From: Streptomyces diastatochromogenes
GTDB taxonomy: Bacteria > Actinomycetota > Actinomycetes > Streptomycetales > Streptomycetaceae
Direction of reading: 5' to 3'
NCBI GenBank assembly: GCA_026913215.1
Contig: JAPTYK010000001.1
Location: 3,596,001 to 3,660,000 of the forward strand
Length of the DNA: 64,000 nucleotides
The translations under genes and the position numbers were made by a program. Numbering within the stretch: the stretch's first letter is position 1; each line of letters opens with the position of its first letter. Of this stretch, positions 33,376 through 42,059 are shown in pieces. The notes beneath the pieces were generated by a model. It searched no databases, was not told where the DNA came from, and worked only from the letters and a program-made list of their open reading frames with translations.

Positions 33376-33723
33376 ATGGCAGCCACGCCCAGCGTCCCCG
33401 AGCTCCGCCGCACCAGATTCGCCCGGCGGCTTCCTGCCGAGCTCTCGGAGCTCGCCGGCCCCGCCCGCGGCCACGTCGACCTTCCGCTGCACCTTGCCTG
33501 GTCCGGCCTGTCCCGCTTCGACCTCGACCAGCCTCGATTGCGGATGAGCTGCTATCGGATCGTCCTGGCCGAAGGACAGCACGACGACCTGGTCCACTAC
33601 CTGAACCGGGAACTGCTCATCACCCTGTGGCCTGTCCTGCGCACACTGATCAGCCGGGACATCCGTGACGTCTGGGAGAACGCCTTCGACGAACTGACCT
33701 CCGGCGCCCAGGCTGCTGCGTGA
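33376..33723 (+). CDS. Partner protein of the AbiEii-like nucleotidyltransferase
   Basis: 115 residues from ATG 33376. Reads TPSVPELRRTRFARRLPAEL, then LDQPRLRMSCYRIVLAEGQHDDLVHYLNRELLITLWPVLRTLIS. No helix-turn-helix like classical AbiEi is visible. Its stop overlaps the next gene's GTG start (GTGA), tying the two together. The short gene followed by nucleotidyltransferase order fits a toxin-antitoxin pair, with this protein as the candidate antitoxin or regulatory subunit. A longer upstream frame lacks a ribosome site. Confidence 0.65.
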   Translation: MAATPSVPELRRTRFARRLPAELSELAGPARGHVDLPLHLAWSGLSRFDLDQPRLRMSCYRIVLAEGQHDDLVHYLNRELLITLWPVLRTLISRDIRDVWENAFDELTSGAQAAA

Positions 33724-34391
33724 ATCTCACGGAACTGCACCGGCGGCTCCTCGCGGATGTCCTCGCCGTGGGCGACGTCTACCCGCTCGTGCTCACGGGT
33801 GGCTACGCCGTCCAGGCGCACGGACTGGTCAACCGGCTCAGCAAGGACCTCGATGTCGCCACCGAGAACCCGGAGCCGATGGAGAAGATCGCCGCCACCG
33901 TGCGCGTGGGACTGGAACAACGCGGCTGGCAGGTACGCGGGTTGGAAACCGACCCGCTGTCGGCGCGGCTGATCGTCACCGACACAGCCACCGGCGAGGA
34001 GTGCGAGGTCGATGTCCTCAAGGAAGCACTCTGGCGTCCGCCTGTGAAGACTCAGCACGGCTTGGTGCTGTCGCTGGAGGACGTAGTCGGCACAAAGGTT
34101 CGCGCGCTGGCAGACCGGGGCCTGGCGCGTGACCTGATCGACGTCCGATCGGCAGCCGATCGCTGGAGTCACATCGAGCTCGAGGAGCTCGGCCGCCGCC
34201 ACGCCCGTGACAGCTTCGATCTCTCCGACCTTCAGGCCCGGCTGGCCGGGGCGGACTGGATCGATGACACCGAATTCGCCGCGTACGGACTCGACGACCA
34301 GCAGACCATGGAGCTGCGCCAGTGGGCTCAGGAGTGGGCCGATGACATCGCCGAGAGACTCCAGGAAGCGGAAAGCCCGCCCGACGACTGA
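33720..34391 (+). CDS. AbiEii/AbiGii-type nucleotidyltransferase
   Basis: 223 residues from GTG 33720. The nucleotidyltransferase motif is clear: VLTGGYAVQAHGLVNRLSKDLDVATEN (residues about 23-49; GG, then the paired acidic residues in KDLDV). A third acidic residue lies in ECEVDVLKE (about 98-106). The conserved VLSLEDVVGTKVRALADRGLARDLIDV also fits AbiEii. Such enzymes (type IV TA toxins, MenT relatives) add nucleotides to tRNA and arrest growth, including in phage defence. Coupled to the gene before it. Confidence 0.83.
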   Translation: MNLTELHRRLLADVLAVGDVYPLVLTGGYAVQAHGLVNRLSKDLDVATENPEPMEKIAATVRVGLEQRGWQVRGLETDPLSARLIVTDTATGEECEVDVLKEALWRPPVKTQHGLVLSLEDVVGTKVRALADRGLARDLIDVRSAADRWSHIELEELGRRHARDSFDLSDLQARLAGADWIDDTEFAAYGLDDQQTMELRQWAQEWADDIAERLQEAESPPDD

Positions 34392-34443
34392 TCACCGGGC
34401 ACCGAGCACGGCGAGTAAGCGCCGCGTCTGCGAGGAAGCGGTC

Positions 34444-34490
34444 GTGCCCCAGCCGTGCCCTTCGGAGCGGTGAACAGCGGTCAACACGGG
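34444..34490 (+). other. Right arm-type block of islet 4
   Basis: GTGCCCC at 34444 and GTGCCCT at 34455, then GCGGTGAACAGCGGTCAACACGGG. It starts 129 bp left of the att5 core and is about 85 percent identical to the islet 3 block. Confidence 0.6.
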
Positions 34491-34572
34491 TATCAACAAG
34501 CCAACGAGAAGCACCGCATCAGGGGCCGTTTTCGCAGGTCAGGCATCAGATGATCAAGCTCGGCGACGGTGA

Positions 34573-34616
34573 TTCCCAAGCTTATAGCGCGGGTTCGATT
34601 CCCGTCATCCGCTCTT
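34573..34616 (+). repeat. att core copy 5 (outermost attR)
   Basis: A perfect 44-bp copy, the last in the window. Chromosomal sequence lies to its right. Confidence 0.93.
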
Positions 34617-34617
34617 C

Positions 34618-34652
34618 TACGAAGCCCCAGGTCAGAGGCCTGGGGCTTCGTA
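34618..34652 (+). terminator. att5-associated terminator hairpin
   Basis: TACGAAGCCCCAGG pairs with CCTGGGGCTTCGTA around TCAGAGG (14-bp perfect stem). Confidence 0.7.
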
Positions 34653-34675
34653 GTTCTCCAGGCGAGTGCGAGCCG

Positions 34676-34795
34676 GGCCGCCTGGCACGGGTTGCCGACC
34701 GCTGGGCGCCGCCGATCGCCCAGGACACCTGTGCGGATGGGCTCCGGGCCCTGGTGAATGGGCTGCTTGCCGCGGGGGCGTCTGGGTCCTTCTGA
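34676..34795 (+). pseudogene. 3' remnant of a second tetR
   Basis: The frame ending at 34795 reads GRLARVADRWAPPIAQDTCADGLRALVNGLLAAGASGSF, matching the last 40 residues of the TetR protein at 32421 (PRLAQVADRW...QDTCLDGLRTLVNGLLAAGAP). No 5' part exists: the preceding sequence is the att5 terminator. It is a truncated copy, left when att5 was formed or when a related islet was lost. Confidence 0.7.
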
Positions 34796-35080
34796 GTCCT
34801 GAGGGGCGCCCGGGGCGTTCTGGAGGTCCCTTGCTTGTCCGTGGGGTGGTGTGGTCGGTCGATCGGACCGCCAACTACCGTGTGTCGCCCGCGGGTCGGG
34901 GAATCGGCCACGGTCGGCGAAGATCAGCCACCTCCACCGCAATCACCCCATGTGTCCATTGTTTCACATACGGTGATCGGCGCGAAGGGGTGGGGTGCGT
35001 CGGGGGCCGGTCACCGGCATGGTCGCGGCGGCCTTGGACTCCGCTTCGCGTTGCCTCGATACCGATCAGGAAGGCGTCAC

Positions 35081-36187
35081 ATGCAGGAGAAGCGGCTGAA
35101 GGCATGGGGCAACAACCGTTCCGGGCAGCTCGGCGACGGTACCTGGACCGATTTCCGTACGACTGCCACGACCGTGCTCGGGCTGACCAGTGCGGAGGTC
35201 GTGAAGGTCGCTGCCGGTGGGGGCGGGGCGACCAGTGGGTACGGACTGGCGCTGCTGACCGACCGTACGGTGCAGTCGTGGGGTGCCAATGGGTCCGGTC
35301 AGCTCGGGGACGGCAGCGTGTTCAGCCACAACGCGCCCGGCCAGGTGGTCAACCTGTCCAGCGCCAGGGACATCGCCGCGGGAGGGTGGCACAGCCTGGC
35401 CCTGCTCGACGACCAGACCGTGGTGGCCTGGGGGCGCAACAACTACGGGCAGCTAGGCAACGGCACCAACGCCGACAGCAGCGTTCCGGTCCGCGTCGAG
35501 GGCCTGAACAAGGTGATCGCGATCGCCGGCGGCCTCAACCACAACCTGGCGCTGCGCGAGGACGGGACCGTGTGGGCCTGGGGCTACAACGTCAACGGCC
35601 AGCTCGGGGACGGCACCAGTGACTCCAGGAACGTCCCCGCGCCGGTGGGCGGCCTGACCGGCGTCAGCCTGATCGCCGCCGGGGCCAACCACAACCTCGC
35701 CCTGGTCGGCCCGGCCGGAAGCGGCGGCGTGGTGATGGCCTGGGGTTACAACGCCACCGGCCAGCTCGGCGACAACAGCACCATCAACCGCCTCACGCCG
35801 GTCAAGACCCAGGACAGCTGGACCGGCGAGGTCTCCCGGATCGCGGCCGGCTGCAACCACAGCCTGGCCGTCACCGGAAGCGACAACGTCCTCCACGCCT
35901 GGGGGCAGAACACCTCGGGGCAGGTCGGTGACGGCACCACCGACTACCGGATCACCCCGGTCCCGGTGCCCGGCATCAAGGGCGTGCAGCTCGTGGCCGG
36001 CGGGCGCGAGCACACCATCGTCCTGCTCGGCGACAACACCGTCCGCTCCTGGGGCGCCAACGGCTCCGGTCAGCTCGGCAACGGGACTACCGACGAAAGC
36101 AGCAGCCCCGTCACCACCCTGACGGCGCTCACGGGCGTCGATAAGATCGCCGCACCGGTGGGCGGTGACTTCAGCCTGGCCAACTGA
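35081..36187 (+). CDS. RCC1-repeat beta-propeller protein
   Basis: 368 residues from ATG 35081 (AGGAAGG site). Seven RCC1 blades can be counted by the recurring WGxNxxGQLGDGT motif (LKAWGNNRSGQLGDGT, VQSWGANGSGQLGDGS, VVAWGRNNYGQLGNGT, and four more), each followed by an IAAGxxHxLAL strand, enough for a complete propeller. No signal peptide or other domain. In eukaryotes RCC1 is an exchange factor; bacterial single-domain forms have no established role. The frame could extend to 34835 but without a ribosome site. Confidence 0.9.
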   Translation: MQEKRLKAWGNNRSGQLGDGTWTDFRTTATTVLGLTSAEVVKVAAGGGGATSGYGLALLTDRTVQSWGANGSGQLGDGSVFSHNAPGQVVNLSSARDIAAGGWHSLALLDDQTVVAWGRNNYGQLGNGTNADSSVPVRVEGLNKVIAIAGGLNHNLALREDGTVWAWGYNVNGQLGDGTSDSRNVPAPVGGLTGVSLIAAGANHNLALVGPAGSGGVVMAWGYNATGQLGDNSTINRLTPVKTQDSWTGEVSRIAAGCNHSLAVTGSDNVLHAWGQNTSGQVGDGTTDYRITPVPVPGIKGVQLVAGGREHTIVLLGDNTVRSWGANGSGQLGNGTTDESSSPVTTLTALTGVDKIAAPVGGDFSLAN

Positions 36188-36347
36188 CGGGACCGGACCG
36201 GGCCGGGCCGGACCGGACCGTGGGCGGGGTGCCCGGCCGACGACGCATCCCGCCCACGCCCGGCTCCGGGCCCCGGGCCTCCGGGCCCCTGAGCCCCGAG
36301 CCCCGAGCCCCGAGCCCCCAAGGTTCAGGGGCTTGGCCCCTGCGGCG

Positions 36348-37168
36348 TCACGCGGGGACGGAGGACCACCAGGTCGAGGGCGCCGCGACGGTGTAGCCCA
36401 GGGACTCGTACAGGGGCGGCCCAGCTTCGAGGCGGTGAGGGTGGCCGGGAGGTCGGCGATGGGGGCGAGGGCGCCGAGCATGACGGCGCGCCCGACGCCG
36501 CGCGAGCGGAAGGCCGTCGACGTGCCGATCCAGTAGTGGCTGCCGACGCCGTCGTCCACGACGCTGAGGCCGGCTCCCGCCGGCTCGCCGTCGGCCAGGG
36601 CGAGGAACACGTCCACGCCCGGCTGTTCGAGCAGCGTCGCCGGGAACAGCCCGCCGGGGCGGGAGGGCTCGAATCCGTCCAGCTCGAAGCTCTCGATCAC
36701 GATCCGCTCGGCCGCCTGGAGGTCCTCGGGCCTCCGCACGCGGAACACGTCGAGCGCCGGGGCGTCGACGGGGGCGGGCGGGCGCAGCATGACCGGCATC
36801 TGCCAGTTGCGCATGGCCAGGTGGTTCAGGTCGGTCGAGCTGAACGGGTCCTCGGCGGTCACCGGGCCCGCGGCCCGGCGGATCACCTCGCTCAACTCGG
36901 CTATCTCGTCCGGGTCGAGGTCCGGCTCCTGGATCAGCACCCGCGTGCCGACCCGCTCGCCCCCGTCGACCGCGACGAATCCGCGGCGCCGGACGACCTC
37001 GTCCCCCCGGCACAGGCCGGTCGCGGTCCACAGGGCGGCGGAGTTACGGGCCTGCCGCCTCGGCGCCTCGGCCAGGGTCAAGGGCGCGGGGGTGGGGGCG
37101 GGGGTGGCCGTGGGGGTGGGGGCGGGCTGGGCCGTGGGGCGGTCGGCCGAAGGAGATCTTGTCGTCAT
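36348..37168 (-). CDS. GNAT-family acetyltransferase (one frameshift)
   Basis: About 272 residues from ATG 37168. A Pro/Thr-rich lead of 25 residues comes first. The GNAT core is in the second half: VFRVRRPEDLQAAERIVIESFELDGF, VFLALADGEPAGAGLSVVDDGVGSHYWIGTSTAFRSRGVGRAVMLGAL (acetyl-CoA motif A with RSRGVGRA), then ASKLGRPLYESLGY after restoring a base near 36418. It ends ...WWSSVPA at 36348. Substrate unknown. It lies divergent from the SMI1/KNR4 gene. Confidence 0.83.
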
Positions 37169-37255
37169 TGCGCCTACGGTAGTGATCAATTGCCCTCTCC
37201 CACAGGACAATTAACAGGAGGTCGACTGGGCCACCTTCGGGCTAGCGTGGCCCCC

Positions 37256-37915
37256 ATGGATGAGAACACGTGGGCGGGCGTACGGGAGCGGGTGCTCCGG
37301 ATCGCCGAACACCCCGATGCGGAGAAGGTCTTCGGCGCGCGGGGGCACGGTTTCCGTCTCGGTCCGGTCCTGTCCGAGGAGCAGCTCCGGGAGCTGGAGG
37401 GCGAGCTCGGCATCGGTCTGCCCGCGCAGTACCGGAGTTTCCTCCTCCAGGTCGGAGCGGGGGGCGCGGGTCCGTACTACGGCCTGATGACGCCGTCCTC
37501 GGGCGACGGCGGGTGGCAGTGGCGCGGCACCGGACTCGTCTACTCCGCCCAGCCGACCGCCGCCGAGTTCGCCGGACGGCCCTTCGTCGCCGAGGCGTTG
37601 CAGAGCGAGATCGACGCGCTCGACGCGCAGGAGCCCGAGGCGGGCGCCTTCGCGACCGACGAGGAGTTCCGTCGCGCCCAGGAAGCCTGGGACGCGCGCT
37701 ACGAGGTGCTGTACGACGCGCAGGAAGAGGGCGCGGTGTTCCTCAGCGAGCAGGGGTGCGGCTATACGTCGCTGCTGGTGATGACGGGCCCGTACCGGGG
37801 TGCCGTCTGGGACGACCTGCGGCCGATGGACGGAGGGATCGTGCCGACCGGGCACGACTTCGCGCACTGGTACCGGGGCTGGCTCGAACGCACCGAGCAG
37901 CAGCTCGGCCTCTGA
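37256..37915 (+). CDS. SMI1/KNR4-family protein
   Basis: 219 residues from ATG 37256. The SMI1/KNR4 fold is recognisable: LSEEQLRELEGELGIGLPAQYRSFLLQVGAGGAGPYYGL (residues about 42-80), then FLSEQGCGYTSLLVMTGPYRGAVWDDLRP and DFAHWYRGWLERTEQQ at the end. In bacteria this superfamily includes contact-dependent toxin immunity proteins, but free-standing copies like this one are common with no known partner. No toxin gene is adjacent. Frame intact. Confidence 0.87.
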   Translation: MDENTWAGVRERVLRIAEHPDAEKVFGARGHGFRLGPVLSEEQLRELEGELGIGLPAQYRSFLLQVGAGGAGPYYGLMTPSSGDGGWQWRGTGLVYSAQPTAAEFAGRPFVAEALQSEIDALDAQEPEAGAFATDEEFRRAQEAWDARYEVLYDAQEEGAVFLSEQGCGYTSLLVMTGPYRGAVWDDLRPMDGGIVPTGHDFAHWYRGWLERTEQQLGL

Positions 37916-37996
37916 CAGGAGTAAGTGGGGATACCCCCGCCCGGTTGTGGGGCGCTCCGGATCGTGTCGTGGCGGGGGCGAATCTAGCGTTCGATC

Positions 37997-39262
37997 ATGA
38001 CTTCGACTCCCCCTACGACCCCTACGACCCCTACGGTCCCTACGACTACGCCCCCTGCGCCCCCTACGGCTTCGGCCTGGCGGAAGCGTCTCGCCCTGGG
38101 TGTGGGCGTCGCCGTGGTGATCGGCGCCGGAGCGGCTGCCGTTGCCGCCCGGCCCGCCGGTCCCGCCCCCGCCAAGCGGGGGTGGGCGGTGGAGCAGCGG
38201 TTACGTGCGGACGTCGAGGCGATTCGGGCCCTCGGGGTGAGCGGGGTGCAGGCGCGGGTGGTCGGGGACGGGGGGCGGGAGGCGGTCGCCGTCGGCGGTA
38301 CCGCCGATCTGGGGACCGGGCGGCCGGTCTCCCCCGAGGGCTACTTCCGGATGGCGAGCACGTCCAAGACGCTGGTCGCCGTCGTGGCCCTCCAGTTGGA
38401 GGCCGAGGGGAAGGTGTCCCTGGACGACACGGTCGAGCGGTGGCTGCCGGGGGTGGTGCGGGGCAACGGCAACGACGGCCGGCGGATCACCGTACGCCAA
38501 CTGCTCCAGCACACCAGCGGCATCCACGACGACCTGCCCGGGTACACCACGGCCGAGGAGTACCGGCAGCAGCGCCATGACGTCCACGGCTCCGGGGAAC
38601 TGGTCGCCCGTGCGATGGCCCACGCGCCCGACTTTCCGCCCGGCGAGGGGTGGCAGTACTCCAACACCGGCTACGTCCTGCTCGGCATGGTCGTCCAGAA
38701 GGCCACCGGGCGGCCCGTCCACCAGGAGGTCGAGGACCGCGTCCTGCGCCCGCTCGGTCTCGGCGGGACCCGGTGGCTGGGCGCCTCGTCCGCCCTGCCC
38801 CGGCCGCACGCGCAGGCGTACCAGTACTTCGGCCCCGGCTCCCGGGTGGACGTCACCGACCAGATACCGGTGGACCCCGAGAACCTCTCGTACGCCACCA
38901 CCACGCGCGACGAGAACGAGCTCCTCCGCGCGCTGCTCGGCGGCCGGCTGCTGCCGGCCCGGCAGCTGGCCGAGATGCGGCGGACCGTCCCCGTGAGCGC
39001 GGAGGTCCGGCAGCTGTGGCCCGGCGGCCGGTACGGGCTCGGCCTCGTCGAACGGCCCCTGAGCTGCGGAGGGTCCTACTGGGGCCACGAGGGCGGGGAC
39101 GGCGGCTTCATCACCCTCAACGGCGTCACCCGCGACGGCGCGCGCAGCGCCGTGGTCTCCATGTCCGAGGCGCGGGGCGACCAGCCGGAACACATCCTGG
39201 CCCAGGAGAACGCGGCCAGCGCCCTGATCGACCATGCGCTCTGCGGCACCGGCGCACGATGA
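37997..39262 (+). CDS. Serine beta-lactamase-like / DD-peptidase family protein
   Basis: 421 residues. A Thr/Pro-rich cytoplasmic lead and a membrane anchor (LALGVGVAVVIGAGAAAVAA, about residues 31-51) precede an extracytoplasmic class C beta-lactamase/DD-peptidase fold. Catalytic motifs: STSK (about residue 119), YSNTGY (about residue 220) and HEGGDGG (about residue 364) in place of KTG. Likely a D-alanyl-D-alanine carboxypeptidase or esterase acting on cell-wall or small esters. Start ATG 37997; frame intact. Confidence 0.88.
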   Translation: MTSTPPTTPTTPTVPTTTPPAPPTASAWRKRLALGVGVAVVIGAGAAAVAARPAGPAPAKRGWAVEQRLRADVEAIRALGVSGVQARVVGDGGREAVAVGGTADLGTGRPVSPEGYFRMASTSKTLVAVVALQLEAEGKVSLDDTVERWLPGVVRGNGNDGRRITVRQLLQHTSGIHDDLPGYTTAEEYRQQRHDVHGSGELVARAMAHAPDFPPGEGWQYSNTGYVLLGMVVQKATGRPVHQEVEDRVLRPLGLGGTRWLGASSALPRPHAQAYQYFGPGSRVDVTDQIPVDPENLSYATTTRDENELLRALLGGRLLPARQLAEMRRTVPVSAEVRQLWPGGRYGLGLVERPLSCGGSYWGHEGGDGGFITLNGVTRDGARSAVVSMSEARGDQPEHILAQENAASALIDHALCGTGAR

Positions 39263-39318
39263 CCTCGGGATCACGGCGACCTCGGGATCACAGTGACCTC
39301 GGGATCACAGTGACCTCC
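39259..39318 (+). repeat. 17-bp tandem repeat
   Basis: GACCTCGGGATCACNGT-type units occur three times and a fourth degenerates to GACCTCCGG, directly after the serine hydrolase stop. Non-coding. Confidence 0.75.
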
Positions 39319-39397
39319 GGGCCCAGGACGCCTTCGCCGCTCGCCCGCAGGACGCCGCACCAGGCATCCGAGGCGGTGGGCACGCGCGAGGTCCCGT

Positions 39398-39844
39398 TCA
39401 GGCCGTCGCCTGCTTGAGGAGGGCGGCGATGCGGTCCTCCGTGGCGGGGGTGAGGGAGGTGAGGGCGTACGAGGTGGGCCAGAGGTCGCCGTCGTCGAGG
39501 GCGGCCCGGTCGCTGAAGCCGAGGGTGGCGTAGCGGGACGTGAACTTCTGGGCGCTCTGGAAGTGGCAGACGACCTTGCCGTCCCTGGCGTAGGCGGGCA
39601 TGCCGTACCAGAGCTTCGGGGTGAGGGCCGGGGCGTGCTCCTTGACGAGGGCGTGGAAGCGCTCGGCGAGGACGCGGTCCGCGTCCTCCATCTCGGCGAT
39701 CTTCGCGAGGACCTCGGGCTCGGTGTCCGCCTTCGCGCCGCGCGAGGAGCGGCGCGCGGTCGCCTTCAGCTCCTTGGCGCGGTCCTTCATCGCGGCCCGT
39801 TCCTCGTCCGTGAAGCCGTCGTAGGACGTGTCGTTCGTGGTCAT
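39398..39844 (-). CDS. DUF1801 (YdhG-like) protein
   Basis: 148 residues from ATG 39844. The N-terminal half is charged (ERAAMKDRAKELKATARRSSRGAKADTEPEVLAKIAEM). The DUF1801 part follows: LVKEHAPALTPKLWYGMPAYARDGKVVCHFQSAQKFTSRYATLGFSDRAALDDGDLWPTSYAL. Members resemble bacterial frataxin-like YdhG proteins. It ends the leftward set VOC, AraC fragment, DUF1801. Frame intact; exact function unknown. Confidence 0.88.
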   Translation of the reverse strand: MTTNDTSYDGFTDEERAAMKDRAKELKATARRSSRGAKADTEPEVLAKIAEMEDADRVLAERFHALVKEHAPALTPKLWYGMPAYARDGKVVCHFQSAQKFTSRYATLGFSDRAALDDGDLWPTSYALTSLTPATEDRIAALLKQATA

Positions 39845-39864
39845 GGCGGGTCCCTCGGAAGCGA

Positions 39865-40128
39865 TCAGGTCTGTGTGGTGTGGAGCAGCAGCGTCCTCGC
39901 GCGTTCCGCGCGGCGGGACAGGACGTAGGCGTGGGGCGAGGCCCCGTACGCGAGGCGGAAGCGGCGGCTCAGGAGGCCGGGGGCCAGGTCCGCGGCGCGG
40001 GCCAGGGCGAGGACGTCCAGGGGGCGGGCGTACTCCCGGTCGATGCGGTCGCGGACGCGGCGCATCCGGGTGAGTTCGTCCAGGTGCCGCGCCGTGGCGC
40101 GGGCCTGTGCCCAGCCGGGGCGGCACAT
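39865..40128 (-). pseudogene. Truncated AraC-family regulator
   Basis: 87 residues. The first helix-turn-helix of an AraC/XylS domain is complete (MRRVRDRIDREYARPLDVLALARAADLAPGLLSRRFRLAYGASPHAYVLSRRAERARTLL). The second HTH and the C-terminal FxxxFxxxxGxxPxxYR region are missing, and the frame stops after LLHTTQT. Intact relatives are about 130 residues and normally sit beside VOC and DUF1801 genes as here. I see no frame carrying the missing half, so this is a real deletion rather than a sequencing slip. Confidence 0.75.
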
Positions 40129-40584
40129 CTAGCGGTCTCCCCGGACGCGGGCTTCCTGGACGCGGTCTCCCCGGACGCGGGCTTCCTGGATGCGGATCAG
40201 GTTGCCCGCCGGGTCGCGGAAGGCGCAGTCGCGGATGCCGTACGGCTGGTCCGTCGGCTCCTGGACGACCTCGGCGTCCGTCGCCCGGACCTTCTCGAAG
40301 ACGTCGTCGAGGTTCGGGGTGGCCAGGAGGATCCAGCCGTACGTGCCCTTGGCCATCATCTCGGTGATGGTGCGGCGCTCGTCCTCGGTGATGCCGGGGT
40401 CGACGGCCGGCGGCGCGAGGAGGATCGACGTGCCGGGCTGACCCGCAGGGCCGACGGTGATCCACCGCATCCGGCCCTGGCCGACGTCGCTGCGGACCTC
40501 GAAGCCGAGGGCGTCCCGGTAGAAGGCCAGGGAGGCGTCCGGGTCCTCGTGCGGAAGGGCCGTGGTGTGAATCGTGATGTCCAT
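40129..40584 (-). CDS. VOC-family (glyoxalase/dioxygenase fold) protein with duplicated C-terminus
   Basis: 151 residues from ATG 40584. Vicinal-oxygen-chelate fold: ITIHTTALPHEDPDASLAFYRDALGFEVRSDVGQGRMRWITVG, then a second half ending GIRDCAFRDPAGNLIRIQEARVRGDR. The last ten residues are repeated because of a 30-bp tandem duplication. Metal ligands would be the N-terminal His and the Glu in IQEA. Substrate unknown. The stop abuts the ATG of the AraC fragment. Confidence 0.85.
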   Translation of the reverse strand: MDITIHTTALPHEDPDASLAFYRDALGFEVRSDVGQGRMRWITVGPAGQPGTSILLAPPAVDPGITEDERRTITEMMAKGTYGWILLATPNLDDVFEKVRATDAEVVQEPTDQPYGIRDCAFRDPAGNLIRIQEARVRGDRVQEARVRGDR

Positions 40585-40664
40585 GGCTTCACGCTAGTTG
40601 CGGGGCCCGGGGCCGCGCTTCTCGAATCCTGATCCGTCTCCCGGGCCGCGCCCCGTGCGTTCCG

Positions 40665-42059
40665 TCAGTGGTGGAAGCCCGCACGGTCCTCGTCCGACGG
40701 CGCGCCCTTCGTCAGGCGTTCCAGGGAGCGGCGGATGTCCTGGGCGAGGAGGTCGACCTCGTCGCGGCCGATGCCGTGGCGGATCAGGACGCGCTGGATG
40801 ACGGTCTCCTGCCGGTCGGCGGGCAGCGGGTACGCGGGGACCTGCCAGCCGCGCATCCGGAGCTGGTCGGAGAGGTCGTACAGGCTGAAGCCCGCGCCCT
40901 GCGGGTCGGTGAGGGTGTACGAGACGGCGGGCAGCGCGCCCCGGCCGTCGTAGAGGAGGGTGAACGGGCCCATCTCCCCGATCTGTTCGGCGAGGTACTG
41001 GGCGGTCAGCGCGCAGGCCTCCTGGACGCGCCGGTAGCCGGCCCGCCCCAGGCGCAGGAAGTTGTAGTACTGGGCGACGATCTCGCCGCCGGGCCGGGAG
41101 AAGTTCAGGGCGAAGGTGGGGATGTCGCCGCCCAGGTAGTCGACGCGGAAGACGAGTTCCTCCGGGAGGAGGTCGGCGGTGCGCCAGACCGCCCAGCCCA
41201 CGCCGAGGGGCGCGAGGCCGTACTTGTGGCCGGAGGCGTTGATGGAGGAGACGCGCGGCAGCCGGAAGTCCCAGACGAGGTCGCGGTGGAGGAAGGGGGC
41301 GATGAAGCCGCCGCTCGCCGCGTCCACGTGGATCGGGACGTCGAGTCCCGAGTCCTGCTGGATGCGGTCGAGTTCGGCGGCGAGTTCGGAGACCGGCTCG
41401 TAGTCGCAGGTGAAGGTGACGCCGAGGATCGCGACGACGCCGATGGTGTTCTCGTCGACGTACTCCCGGAGCTGGTGCGGGCGCAGGCCGGTGGCGCCCG
41501 GCTCCAGCGGGACCTGGCGCAGTTCCACGTCGAAGTAGCGGGCGAACTTGTCCCAGCAGATCTGCACGGGCCCGCAGACGAGGTTGGGCCGGTCCGTCGG
41601 CTTTCCCTCCTTGCGGCGCCTCTCCCGCCACCGCCACTTCAGGGCGAGTCCGCCGAGCATGGCGGCCTCGCTGGAGCCGGTGGTGGAGCAGCCGATCGCG
41701 GTGCCCCCGCCGGTCGCGCTCCCGGGGGCGTTCCACAGGTCGGCGAGGATGTTCACGCACCGCGACTCGATCTCGGCGGTCTGCGGGTACTCGTCCTTGT
41801 CGACCATGTTCTTGTCGAGGCACTCGTTCATCAGCCGGCGGACCTCGGCGTCCGTCCACGTCGTGCAGAACGTCGCCAGGTTCTGCGCGGAGTTGCCGTC
41901 GAGGAGCAGCTCGTTGTGGAGCATCGCGTAGACGACGGCGGGGAGGCTGGACTCCTCCGGCATGCGGTGCTTCGGCAGGACGCGCTCGCTGAGGGCGGAG
42001 GCGAACACGTCCGTCGCCGCGTCAGCGCTCTGCGGGGCCTTCATCTCGTGGAGCGCCAC
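40665..42059 (-). CDS. gadB: Glutamate decarboxylase
   Basis: 464 residues from GTG 42059 with AAGGGGA upstream (VALHEMKAPQSADAAT). PLP-dependent group II decarboxylase: GCSTTGSSEAAMLGGLALKWRW (cofactor phosphate region), IHVDAASGGFIAPF (Asp pairing with the PLP ring), and SINASGHKYGLAPLGVGW with the Schiff-base lysine (about residue 278). FNFSRPG-type and DLSDQLRMRGWQVPAYPLP also match GadB. It converts glutamate to GABA with proton uptake, in acid tolerance or GABA metabolism. No antiporter gene adjoins. Frame intact. Confidence 0.95.
   Translation of the reverse strand: MALHEMKAPQSADAATDVFASALSERVLPKHRMPEESSLPAVVYAMLHNELLLDGNSAQNLATFCTTWTDAEVRRLMNECLDKNMVDKDEYPQTAEIESRCVNILADLWNAPGSATGGGTAIGCSTTGSSEAAMLGGLALKWRWRERRRKEGKPTDRPNLVCGPVQICWDKFARYFDVELRQVPLEPGATGLRPHQLREYVDENTIGVVAILGVTFTCDYEPVSELAAELDRIQQDSGLDVPIHVDAASGGFIAPFLHRDLVWDFRLPRVSSINASGHKYGLAPLGVGWAVWRTADLLPEELVFRVDYLGGDIPTFALNFSRPGGEIVAQYYNFLRLGRAGYRRVQEACALTAQYLAEQIGEMGPFTLLYDGRGALPAVSYTLTDPQGAGFSLYDLSDQLRMRGWQVPAYPLPADRQETVIQRVLIRHGIGRDEVDLLAQDIRRSLERLTKGAPSDEDRAGFHH

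Larger units (their letters stand above)
32148..34616. mobile_element. Islet 4: integrase-less segment between att4 and att5
   Basis: 2.5 kb between perfect att cores, with a right arm-type block (34444) but no mobility gene. Cargo: a TetR regulator and a two-gene AbiEii-like nucleotidyltransferase module. Confidence 0.68.
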
